8,678 nt of DNA. Origin: an uncultured Ruminococcus sp. Its GTDB lineage: Bacteria > Bacillota > Clostridia > Oscillospirales > Ruminococcaceae. A model generated the notes under the pieces. It worked only from the letters and a program-made list of their open reading frames with translations, was not told the origin of the DNA and did no database searches. Positions 1-6,420 of this stretch are shown one piece after another (position 1 is the stretch's first letter; each line of letters opens with the position of its first letter). The position numbers were made by a program, and so were the translations under genes. The DNA lies in NCBI GenBank assembly GCA_946544695.1, contig CAMNMO010000104.1, positions 1 through 8,678 of the forward strand, read 5' to 3'.

Positions 1-65
1 AAATTTTACTTGTTATACTTCTATCCTTAGTGGTGTTTTAAAGGGATAACCATATACATAAATAC

Positions 66-98
66 AAGCGCCTTTCCCGAATGTGGAGAAAGGCGCTT
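66..98 (-). terminator. Rho-independent-type terminator of the GH5 operon
   Basis: A perfect 11-bp inverted repeat (AAGCGCCTTTC at 66-76, GAAAGGCGCTT at 88-98) with an 11-base loop sits 5 bases past the stop codon of the thioesterase gene. Read on the minus strand it is followed by the moderately T-rich GTATTTATGTATAT. The T-run is broken, so termination may be less than complete. The plus-strand side has no T-run, so I assign it to the minus-strand operon. Confidence 0.8.
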
Positions 99-103
99 CA
101 TCA

Positions 104-496
104 TTATGGTTTGTGGAATCCCACTATTTTCACAGCTGCAAGCGGGTTCATCTCGCTGTCAGTCACTTTAACTATATATGTGCACACCGACCTGCCGTCC
201 TTGACAAGTTCGGTCTCAGCATAGATCTTCTCTGTCTTTGGAACACCGATGAATGAGATATCAGAGTTAAGTGAGACGGTGCCTGCTTTTTGCCAGTTGG
301 AAGCAACAGCGAAGGCAAAGTCAGCCAATGTGAAATACACACCGCCCATTACTCCGCCGACTGCGTTTTTGTGCCGTTCATTAAGCAGAAGGCTTACTTT
401 TGCATACCTGTCAGCTACTTCCTCGATATATGCACCTGTGTCGTAAGCATAAAGGTCGTGGCTGAAAAATTCACGTATCTCATCAATATCCGTCAT
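104..496 (-). CDS. PaaI-type hotdog-fold thioesterase family protein
   Basis: This 130-residue protein has the length and layout of the single-domain PaaI/4HBT hotdog family, whose members hydrolyse acyl-CoA (often phenylacetyl- or hydroxybenzoyl-CoA) thioesters in the cytoplasm as dimers or tetramers. The recognisable core is at residues 44-67, NAVGGVMGGVYFTLADFAFA, with the family Asn (N44), the double Gly and the Asp (D59) on the central helix. The His normally found in the HGG motif is Met here (M50), so activity or substrate may differ. The C-terminal half gives the usual beta strands. The ATG is preceded by GGAGGA about 6 bases upstream and overlaps the stop of the nitroreductase gene by 4 bases, so it is the last gene of the operon and translationally coupled. 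Family call is good; substrate is unknown. Confidence 0.85.
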   Translation of the reverse strand: MTDIDEIREFFSHDLYAYDTGAYIEEVADRYAKVSLLLNERHKNAVGGVMGGVYFTLADFAFAVASNWQKAGTVSLNSDISFIGVPKTEKIYAETELVKDGRSVCTYIVKVTDSEMNPLAAVKIVGFHKP

Positions 497-1317
497 ACTG
501 TTCCTCCGTCTATAATAAATCCTGCAATAAATTCAAGTCCGCCTGCGTCAAGTTCAGGGTCATCAAGGGTGAATGTTGTGCGAATGCCGTCAGCTTCTGC
601 ACAAAGCCCGAAGTGGCACAGCGCTATGCCCATGTCTATCTTCTGCATATCCCAGCCGCTTTTGTCAACATAACCCTTGTCATGCTTGATATAGAAATAT
701 ACACCGCTTTCTGTAACGACAGCACGCCACGGCTGCTTGTTCACCGCAGATGGTGCCAGTCTAACGGCATTAAGCACTTTTGATATGGCGGGATATCGGC
801 TTTCACTCAGCGGCATGCCTGCGCTGCCGTCAAAGAAGATCTCATCGAATCTTTTTCTGGAATCAGCCCTTATGCCTGCACGCATCATCGTCTCTCTGAC
901 AGATCTTTTTTCTGCTGCTACACCCAGCGGGGTTATGCATGGCATCTTTTCGCCTTCTGTGACCTCCATAGCTTCTTCAAAAGCCTTTCTGTCCATAGTA
1001 CCTGCTATCCAGGTCGTGCCAAGCCCCATTTCCTGAATGTGCAGCACCAGCTGTTCAAAGAAATAACCAAAGGCTTCTTCTGCGTGTGCCTGCTGTCTTA
1101 TCTTGCCTGCAATGAAGGTATCTGCACCTACGATGACAGGGCTTGAAAGCCCATGCATGCCGCCGTCGAGTATACGTATCTCAACGTCGATATCGTAGGG
1201 CGTTTTTATCTCTCTTGCATAGCTCAGTATATTTTCCCTCTGCGAAGGCGTGACTTCTTCATTGTCAAATGTGCGGACACTTTTGCGCTCTCTTATCAGT
1301 TCATAAATATCGCTCAT
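493..1317 (-). CDS. Nitroreductase family protein, TM1586-like
   Basis: This is a 274-residue flavin-dependent reductase of the nitroreductase superfamily, resembling the TM1586-type group in which one chain carries both halves of the fold. Visible signs are the N-terminal FMN phosphate-binding segment RERKSVRTF (residues 9-17), GLGTTWIAG (98-106), TPLGVAAEKRS (129-139), and LAPSAVNKQPWR (187-198). That last motif lies near the N-terminus in ordinary nitroreductases but comes late in this group. Such enzymes use NAD(P)H and FMN to reduce nitro compounds, quinones or other electrophiles; the native substrate cannot be told. No signal peptide is present, so it is cytoplasmic. AAGAGGAG lies 8 bases before the ATG. 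The gene overlaps both neighbours by ATGA, so it is the middle cistron of the GH5 operon. A redox partnership with a sugar hydrolase is not an established pathway. Confidence 0.88.
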   Translation of the reverse strand: MSDIYELIRERKSVRTFDNEEVTPSQRENILSYAREIKTPYDIDVEIRILDGGMHGLSSPVIVGADTFIAGKIRQQAHAEEAFGYFFEQLVLHIQEMGLGTTWIAGTMDRKAFEEAMEVTEGEKMPCITPLGVAAEKRSVRETMMRAGIRADSRKRFDEIFFDGSAGMPLSESRYPAISKVLNAVRLAPSAVNKQPWRAVVTESGVYFYIKHDKGYVDKSGWDMQKIDMGIALCHFGLCAEADGIRTTFTLDDPELDAGGLEFIAGFIIDGGTV

Positions 1318-2228
1318 AATGTTTTCTCCTCTTCGGCAAATGCCTTGAATCGGTCACGTATGATCCTGCCTGATTCTTTAAGGTCATCATCTTCCCAATG
1401 TGACAGCTTGCTGCAATCCTTTGCGAGAACACCACAGGTGTCACCGTGATTTGAAAGGCACCAGCTTATGCAGCTGAGTCCCAGCTTGTCAATAAGTTCA
1501 AACCACTGCTGCGTCTCATCGTAGTCAATGTCGCCCTTGCCGCTGGCTTCACACAAGTTGAATTCGTTTATAAACACGGGCAGACCTTCATTCACGCAGC
1601 GTTCAAGCCTGTGTCTGATAGCATGCTTGTGAGTTGCGGCATAAAAGTGCAGTGAGTACATGACGTTTTCATGCGCAAGTGGCTTTTCCAGCGCACATTG
1701 TATATCCTGTGACCAGTTTGGAGTACCGACTATCACCAGTGCATCGGGAGAGTTTTTGCGTATAACAGGTATAACTCGGTCGGAGTATTCTGTTATCTTT
1801 TCCCATGTTCCGCTGCCGTTAGGTTCGTTGCATATCTCGTAGATGACATTTGTCTTGTCAGCGAATCTGGCTGACAGGTCACCAAAGAATTCTTCTGCTT
1901 CACTGACATATTTCATAGGGTCGCTGTCCGAAAGAACATGCCAGTCCACAATAACATACATTCCCAGTTTTTCAGCAATGCTGACACCTTTTTCCACTAT
2001 GGACTTCATATTTTCCTTGTCACCGCCGTTGCAGTAACCACGGAATTCATCTGTATAAACGGTTATCCTTATGCAGTTGGTTTTCCACTCATCGTGAAGT
2101 GCTGTGAATACTTCTTCACACACGTATTCGGGATACCAGGCTATACCGTGGGTAGACATGCCAAAGAGACGAACAGGCTTTTCACCGTCAGTAAGTCTGC
2201 CGTTCAGGACTTTCAGTTTATTCAGCAT
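1314..2228 (-). CDS. Glycoside hydrolase family 5 (cellulase-type), cytoplasmic
   Basis: This 304-residue protein is a complete single GH5 (beta/alpha)8 barrel. Conserved GH5 points are visible in order: GMSTHGIAWYPE near the N-terminus (23-34), the strand Arg in IRITVY (R54), DWH (95-97), the acid/base Glu in YEICNEP (E135), HFY (194-196), the nucleophile in FINEFN (E222), and the substrate-platform Trp in SWCLSN (W256). The pattern is most like the endoglucanase-type GH5 of rumen Gram-positives, so beta-1,4-glucan cleavage is likely. There is no signal peptide, carbohydrate-binding module or dockerin, which suggests a cytoplasmic enzyme acting on imported cello-oligosaccharides or glucosides; this is inference. 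The start is set by AAGGAG 8 bases upstream. It is the first gene of a three-gene operon and faces a serine hydrolase gene across a 250-base spacer. Confidence 0.93.
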   Translation of the reverse strand: MLNKLKVLNGRLTDGEKPVRLFGMSTHGIAWYPEYVCEEVFTALHDEWKTNCIRITVYTDEFRGYCNGGDKENMKSIVEKGVSIAEKLGMYVIVDWHVLSDSDPMKYVSEAEEFFGDLSARFADKTNVIYEICNEPNGSGTWEKITEYSDRVIPVIRKNSPDALVIVGTPNWSQDIQCALEKPLAHENVMYSLHFYAATHKHAIRHRLERCVNEGLPVFINEFNLCEASGKGDIDYDETQQWFELIDKLGLSCISWCLSNHGDTCGVLAKDCSKLSHWEDDDLKESGRIIRDRFKAFAEEEKTL

Positions 2229-2333
2229 ATCATCATCTCCTTATATTTCTGTGTATTGATCTATCTGTTACCCCGCTTTCAGGGGCTGCTGTAATTATTC
2301 CAATAAGTGATATTTATACAATTATCTAATTTA

Positions 2334-2363
2334 ATTATACTTTATTGATGTGTATAATATACA
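2334..2363 (-). promoter_or_regulatory. Candidate promoter of the GH5 operon
   Basis: Read on the minus strand, a perfect TATAAT lies at 2339-2334. A weak -35 (TGTATA, 2363-2358) is 18 bases upstream. This would start transcription near 2327, leaving a leader of about 100 bases before the GH5 start. The region is very AT-rich, so TATAAT by chance is common and the -35 is poor; another start nearer the gene is possible. Confidence 0.3.
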
Positions 2364-2379
2364 TAATAATTATGAATAT
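2357..2379. repeat. Imperfect palindrome in the divergent spacer
   Basis: The arms ATATACATAA (2357-2366) and TTATGAATAT (2370-2379) pair at nine of ten positions around the 3-base centre TAA. The palindrome sits between the plus-strand promoter of the serine hydrolase and the candidate minus-strand promoter of the GH5 operon, overlapping the latter's -35. This is a plausible place for a shared operator. AT-rich DNA yields such palindromes by chance, so I keep this as a candidate. Confidence 0.3.
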
Positions 2380-2398
2380 ACTATTACAGCAAAAGCGA

Positions 2399-2427
2399 TT
2401 GATTTTTCCGGATATCTGTGATATAAT
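2399..2427 (+). promoter_or_regulatory. Sigma-A promoter with extended -10 for the serine hydrolase pair
   Basis: A -35 TTGATT (2399-2404) and a perfect -10 TATAAT (2422-2427) are separated by 17 bases. TG at 2419-2420 completes an extended -10 (TGATATAAT). Transcription should start near 2434, giving a leader of about 45 bases. The ribosome site GAGGG (2468-2472) is 6 bases before the ATG at 2479. This promoter should also serve the unknown gene downstream. Confidence 0.8.
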
Positions 2428-2478
2428 AGACCCGAAACATGGTCGTTCATCGGCTAATATACATAAAGAGGGATAAAT

Positions 2479-3654
2479 ATGGATATAAGATCAAGTGCTG
2501 AAAAACTGATCCGTCAGGCAGTAGATAAGGGTGATATCGCAGGTGCAAGTATTCTTGTGCTTATAGACGGCAGTGAAGTCCTTTATGCAGATGCGGGAAT
2601 GCGTGATATGGAGAACAAAGTCCCGATGTCACGGGATACTATCTTCCGTCTGTATTCGCAGACCAAACCTGTTACGGCGGCAGCAGCCATTCTGCTTGCA
2701 AGTATGGGCGTTATTGACCTTTCAGCTGACATAGCAGACTATCTGCCCGAATTTTCAAAACAGTATGTCTGGAAGGACGGCAAAAAAGTCCCCGTCAGCA
2801 GACGTATAACCGTGCGTGACCTTTTGAACATGACCTCAGGTCTGCCTTACCCTTTTGAGGGTCACCCAAGCGGTGAAAAGTCAGGTGAGGTCTTCCGGAA
2901 AACCACACGCAGCCTGTATGAAGGCGAACCTGTCACCACCCGCAGATTCTGTGAGATGATGGCTGAGGTGCCGTGCTGTTTTGAACCTGGAAGCGAGTTT
3001 CAGTATGGTGTCGGCGCAGACCTTATCGGCGGTATCATCGACCGTGTCAGCGGCATGAGTTTCGGGAAATTCCTGCATACATATTTTCTTGACCCGCTTG
3101 ACATGTCCGACACAGACTTTTATGTCCCTAAGGAAAAGCAGGCAAGGCTTGCAAAGGTTTATGAGTATGGTAAGGACGGTCTTATAGAAAACAAGACAGA
3201 TAATCTTTCGATGCGTTATATGCGTGATATCAGACCTGCATTTGAATCAGGCGGTGCAGGGCTTTGTTCAACACTTGATGACTATGCTAAATTTGCAGGA
3301 ATGCTGTTGAACGGCGGCGTACATGAGGGCAGGCGCATAATGCCCGAATATGCAGTGGAATATCTTATCCGTGGGGGCATCGCACCTGAACTGCGCAGGT
3401 ATCTCTGGCAGGGCTGGGACTGGATGCGTGGTTACGGCTATGGAAATTTCATGCGTGTATGTGAAGATGAAAACATGACCACACTGTTCTCATCAAAGGG
3501 TGAATACGGCTGGGACGGCTGGCTTGGTACATTCTTCTCAAACGAACCAAAGCACGGTATGACATTCCTGTTCGGTGTGCAGCAGACAGGCATAGGCATG
3601 GCAGGTACTCTCACAAGAAAGCTGAAAAATCTGGTTATGAGCGAATTTGCCTGA
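2479..3654 (+). CDS. Serine hydrolase, beta-lactamase/esterase fold (PF00144)
   Basis: This 391-residue protein belongs to the class C beta-lactamase-like family, which includes penicillin-binding esterases, DD-peptidases and lipases such as EstB. The nucleophile motif SxxK is SQTK at 60-63, within RLYSQTKP. The second-motif Tyr is Y176 in FQYGVGADLIGG, where true beta-lactamases have YxN but carboxylesterases often do not. The third motif is GWDGWLGT (344-351), the W-x-G version typical of esterases in place of KTG. Length fits a single-domain esterase. No signal peptide or membrane segment is seen, so it is probably cytoplasmic; that argues against a role in beta-lactam resistance or cell-wall trimming and for ester hydrolysis, perhaps of deacylated plant sugars. 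It has its own extended -10 promoter and is followed after 20 bases by an unknown gene, likely cotranscribed. Confidence 0.9.
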   Translation: MDIRSSAEKLIRQAVDKGDIAGASILVLIDGSEVLYADAGMRDMENKVPMSRDTIFRLYSQTKPVTAAAAILLASMGVIDLSADIADYLPEFSKQYVWKDGKKVPVSRRITVRDLLNMTSGLPYPFEGHPSGEKSGEVFRKTTRSLYEGEPVTTRRFCEMMAEVPCCFEPGSEFQYGVGADLIGGIIDRVSGMSFGKFLHTYFLDPLDMSDTDFYVPKEKQARLAKVYEYGKDGLIENKTDNLSMRYMRDIRPAFESGGAGLCSTLDDYAKFAGMLLNGGVHEGRRIMPEYAVEYLIRGGIAPELRRYLWQGWDWMRGYGYGNFMRVCEDENMTTLFSSKGEYGWDGWLGTFFSNEPKHGMTFLFGVQQTGIGMAGTLTRKLKNLVMSEFA

Positions 3655-3674
3655 GTGTACAGAAAAGGAGAAAC

Positions 3675-4739
3675 ATGCGAAATTTTGAATTTGATGATAT
3701 AGAAGAACACATCTACCATGACGGCATAGTCAGCACAGCGAAATGCGCTGTGTGGGGCGAATTTCCCGAAGAAGAAACAGAATTGAGCGGACTGAGATAT
3801 TTTGATATGGTTTTTTCGCCGTGCCCCGAATGTGATGACGGGTCATATCTGCCGAAGCTGGAAGACTGCAGTTTGCTTGACTTTAGTATAACTAAAAATG
3901 ACGGCAGATATGAAGTTACGCTGAACTGCATAGACGATGGACACGGCAGGAACGATTTTAGTCATCTGCATTTTTTCTGTGATGAAATCAGCGTCATGCT
4001 AAGCAGATACGAAGATTTTTCATACAAGAACATTTTTAGTGATGATATGCCATCTGCTGAAGAAATGGCTTATCTGAAAGACGAATGTCATCTGTCTTCG
4101 GAGGAATATGTGCTTGGTGACGGCATTACAGTAATATACGATATTTATGGTGAAGATGATGGCAGTCACTACATTTACAGCACTGCTAAGATAGCTCGGT
4201 GCAGTTATTTCAAAGACGGCATAAAGTTTTTTGAGCATTTATGTGACAGGCATCATCTTCGACCTGCAAAGGAATTGATACACCATGCGAACGGTCACAG
4301 TTATCTGCCGTATCATGTTGACCTGTATGGGTTGAGTATTCTGGAGATAGACACAGGCATACATTATGACTATGTTCCCGAAGGAATGGAACATGATTTT
4401 CGCTTTTCGGCAGGGGAGTCGTTCATAGTTAAAGATGTTCATTATGACCCGGAAAGCAGTCTGCTTGCCTGTGACGGCTGTTACTGGGCAGGTCCTAATG
4501 AGATATATGTCATGGATCTTACCGACCCGCTGCACTACGACCCGAGAATGATAAGGCTTTACGGTGAGATACCAATGGATCACGATGAATATGACGATAT
4601 AGAATTTCTTCGCTGGGAAAAGGACAGCCTTATATTAAAAGGCGATGACGGGAACGAGTATTCAGTCACGAAAAAACGGCTGCGTGAAATGCTCAGTGAA
4701 AAGCGAAAGGAATATCCTTTGGAAGAATTTGATAAATAA
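3675..4739 (+). CDS. Acidic protein of unknown function
   Basis: I do not recognise this 354-residue protein. It is markedly acidic, has no signal peptide or membrane segment, and looks like a soluble cytoplasmic protein. The N-terminal part (about 1-120) contains CPEC (50-53), followed by alternating strands. The middle is rich in His (H188, H193, H194, H203, H204, H208, H214). The C-terminal part (about 235-340) has the most family-like stretch: GESFIVKDVHYDPESSLLA (247-265), then CDGCYWAGP (266-274), then an aromatic and acidic run with DDIEFLRW. That pattern of a repeated Cys, Trp and DP turns looks like a conserved domain of the beta-rich kind, but I cannot name it. The start is set by AAGGAG 4 bases upstream. 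It follows the serine hydrolase by 20 bases, so the two are probably one transcript. No terminator is visible after its stop. Confidence 0.75.
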   Translation: MRNFEFDDIEEHIYHDGIVSTAKCAVWGEFPEEETELSGLRYFDMVFSPCPECDDGSYLPKLEDCSLLDFSITKNDGRYEVTLNCIDDGHGRNDFSHLHFFCDEISVMLSRYEDFSYKNIFSDDMPSAEEMAYLKDECHLSSEEYVLGDGITVIYDIYGEDDGSHYIYSTAKIARCSYFKDGIKFFEHLCDRHHLRPAKELIHHANGHSYLPYHVDLYGLSILEIDTGIHYDYVPEGMEHDFRFSAGESFIVKDVHYDPESSLLACDGCYWAGPNEIYVMDLTDPLHYDPRMIRLYGEIPMDHDEYDDIEFLRWEKDSLILKGDDGNEYSVTKKRLREMLSEKRKEYPLEEFDK

Positions 4740-4764
4740 TTTCGTAAAAATCATGAATTTACTA

Positions 4765-4793
4765 TTGACGAAAACAACAAAACGTGTTATAAT
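4765..4793 (+). promoter_or_regulatory. Strong sigma-A promoter of glgA
   Basis: The -35 TTGACG (4765-4770) and a perfect -10 TATAAT (4788-4793) are exactly 17 bases apart. TG at 4785-4786 makes an extended -10. Transcription should begin near 4800, so glgA has a leader of about 130 bases. The spacer and -35 form one arm of a long inverted repeat, which suggests that this strong promoter is controlled by a DNA-binding protein. Confidence 0.85.
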
Positions 4794-4832
4794 TAACCAA
4801 GAAGATTTGTACACGTTTTGTCGTTTTGTCAA
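4765..4832. repeat. Long inverted repeat enclosing the glgA promoter
   Basis: The left arm (4765-4787) pairs with the right arm (4811-4832) at 21 positions with one mismatch (4776/4822) and one bulged base (4770); the innermost ten bases (CAAAACGTGT / ACACGTTTTG) are perfect. The 23-base centre holds the -10 and the predicted start site. The left arm begins exactly with the -35; mirrored, the right arm gives a perfect TTGACA on the minus strand, but no -10 follows it. The right arm also contains CGTTTTGT twice in tandem (4814-4821, 4822-4829). Most of the left arm lies upstream of the start site, so in the glgA transcript it cannot fold; it would act as DNA (paired operators) or as a hairpin only in readthrough RNA from upstream. 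Confidence 0.8.
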
Positions 4833-4929
4833 ATATCAATACATGGCTTAGTCACAGCATGGTGTATGATCTTATTTGTTATCTTACGGTGTGATAAATC
4901 TAATTAAAATAAAGGAAGGAATCTTAGCT
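4800..4929 (+). other. glgA 5' leader
   Basis: About 130 bases separate the predicted transcription start from the glgA start codon, much longer than the leaders of the other promoters here (about 28-45 bases). I see only weak stems, for example ATACAT (4839-4844) with GTGTAT (4862-4867) and TTATC with GATAA near 4879-4897. I recognise no known riboswitch class and no terminator-like hairpin in it. Confidence 0.35.
4911..4920 (+). promoter_or_regulatory. Ribosome binding site fixing the glgA start
   Basis: AAAGGAAGGA ends 9 bases before the ATG at 4930. It decides the start in favour of MKKVLFAASE over an in-frame TTG at 4876, which would add 18 residues not seen in the family and has no ribosome site. 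Confidence 0.8.
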
Positions 4930-6372
4930 ATGAAAAAAGTATTATTTGCAGCTTCCGAAGTAGTTCCCTTTATCAAGACAGGCGGTCTGGCTGATGTTGT
5001 CGGTTCACTGCCCAAGTGCTTTGATAAGAAGTATTATGATGTTCGTGTCATTCTGCCCAAGTATGCCTGCATTGCTCAGAAGTGGAAAGATCAGATGGAG
5101 TATATCACCAATTTCTACATGGACTTTGCGGGTCAGAGCAGGTATGTCGGTCTGCTGAAGATGGTTTATGAAGGCGTAACTTTCTACTTCATTGATAACG
5201 AGTATTATTTCAGCGGAGACAAGCCTTACGGTGACTGGCACTGGGATATCGAAAAGTTCATGTATTTTGACAGAGCAGTGCTTTCAGCGCTGCCTGTTCT
5301 GGAGTTCAGACCTGATGTTATCCACTGTCATGACTGGCAGACGGGTCTGATACCTGTTTATCTGCATGATTCTTTCCAGGGCGGTGAGTTTTTCCGTGGT
5401 ATCAAGACGGTAATGACTATACACAACCTGAAATTCCAGGGCAATGACAATGCAGCAAGGTTCATGGGGCTGTCAGGTCTGTCATCTTATTATATGACTT
5501 ATGACAAGCTTCTCAAGGACGTTGACGGCAATATGCTCAAGGGCGGTCTGGTATATGCTGATGCTATCACCACAGTATCGGATTCTTACGCTGAGGAGAT
5601 AAAGACTGAGTTTTACGGCGAAGGTCTTGACGGTCTGATGAGGGCCAGAAGAAATGACCTGCGTGGTATCGTCAACGGTATCGACTATGCTGAATATGAT
5701 CCTGCCACAGATAAGATGATAACCTGCAACTATGACATCAACAGTGTCCTTGAAAAGAAGATCGAGAACAAGCGTGCGCTCCAGCAGGAACTCAACCTGA
5801 CCCGTGATGACAACAAGTTCATGATAGGTATAGTCAGCAGACTTACTGACCAGAAGGGCTTTGACCTTATTGCGTACATGATGGAACGTCTCTGTCAGCA
5901 GGACGTGCAGATAGTTGTTCTCGGAACAGGCGAGCAGAAGTACGAGGATATGTTCAGATACTTTGCTTGGAAGTTCCCTGATAAGGTATCGGCAAATATC
6001 TATTACAGCGAGGCGATGAGCCATAAGATCTATGCTTCCTGCGATGCATTCCTGATGCCGTCGCTGTTTGAGCCATGCGGTCTTTCACAGCTGATGTCTC
6101 TCAGATACGGCACACTGCCTATCGTCAGGGAGACAGGCGGTCTGCGTGATACAGTTTCGCCCTATAACCAGTTTGAAAAGACAGGCACAGGTTTCAGCTT
6201 TGCAAACTACAATGCCCACGAAATGTACAACACGGTCATGTTTGCACACTATATTTATGTTGACAGACGTGATGAGTGGAACGGCATCATCAAGCAGGCT
6301 ATGGCTAAGGACTTCTCCTGGCAGGCTTCTGCAAAGAAGTATCAGGAGATGTATGACTGGCTTATCGGCTGA
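4930..6372 (+). CDS. glgA: Glycogen synthase (ADP-glucose, GT5)
   Basis: This 480-residue enzyme transfers glucose from ADP-glucose to the non-reducing end of alpha-1,4-glucan chains, building cytoplasmic glycogen. All GT5 landmarks are present: the ADP-glucose binding KTGGLADV near the N-terminus (K16-V23), HCHDWQTGL (132-140), HNLKFQG (165-171), the VSRLTDQKGFDL stretch that opens the C-terminal GT-B domain, FEPCGLSQL with the catalytic-site Glu (E381), and ETGGLRDTV (401-409). Length matches bacterial GlgA (about 475-480). Unlike the common glgC-glgD-glgA-glgP layout, it stands alone between its own promoter and a strong terminator, so it is probably a single-gene unit. Its promoter lies within a long inverted repeat, which suggests dedicated regulation. 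No truncation or missing key residue is seen. Confidence 0.97.
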   Translation: MKKVLFAASEVVPFIKTGGLADVVGSLPKCFDKKYYDVRVILPKYACIAQKWKDQMEYITNFYMDFAGQSRYVGLLKMVYEGVTFYFIDNEYYFSGDKPYGDWHWDIEKFMYFDRAVLSALPVLEFRPDVIHCHDWQTGLIPVYLHDSFQGGEFFRGIKTVMTIHNLKFQGNDNAARFMGLSGLSSYYMTYDKLLKDVDGNMLKGGLVYADAITTVSDSYAEEIKTEFYGEGLDGLMRARRNDLRGIVNGIDYAEYDPATDKMITCNYDINSVLEKKIENKRALQQELNLTRDDNKFMIGIVSRLTDQKGFDLIAYMMERLCQQDVQIVVLGTGEQKYEDMFRYFAWKFPDKVSANIYYSEAMSHKIYASCDAFLMPSLFEPCGLSQLMSLRYGTLPIVRETGGLRDTVSPYNQFEKTGTGFSFANYNAHEMYNTVMFAHYIYVDRRDEWNGIIKQAMAKDFSWQASAKKYQEMYDWLIG

Positions 6373-6375
6373 TAA

Positions 6376-6419
6376 TAAAAAATGTACGGCACAGTGCAGT
6401 TTAGCGCTGTGCCGTTTTT
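6376..6419. terminator. Bidirectional terminator between glgA and the lipoprotein gene
   Basis: A 12-bp stem (6386-6397 with 6404-6415, one G-T wobble) closes a 6-base loop AGTTTA. On the plus strand it runs into TTTTT (6415-6419), ending glgA 14 bases after its stop. On the minus strand it is followed by ACATTTTTTATTAT, which would end the convergent kinase-lipoprotein operon; the stem actually lies within 35 bases of that operon's stop codon. Confidence 0.92.
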
Positions 6420-6420
6420 A

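Noticed and set aside
1..65. Left-edge AT-rich stretch with TATAAC-like sequences
   Set aside because: No convincing -35/-10 pair or reading frame is visible within the 65 bases.
2263..2285. Possible catabolite-response (cre) site and a short CCCC/GGGG hairpin before the GH5 gene
   Set aside because: One half (TGAAAGCG on the minus strand) fits a cre half-site but the other half does not, and the hairpin stem is only 4 bp.
4645..4851. 68-codon plus-strand ORF across the end of the unknown gene and the glgA promoter
   Set aside because: It has no ribosome site, overlaps a well-supported gene in another frame and runs through the promoter and inverted repeat.
4876..4929. N-terminal extension of glgA from a TTG at 4876
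   Set aside because: The GlgA family begins at MKKVLFAASE, and the only good ribosome site (4911-4920) serves the ATG at 4930.
5482..6024. 180-codon minus-strand ORF inside glgA
   Set aside because: It is antisense to the conserved glgA catalytic region, shows no recognisable domain and lacks a ribosome site.
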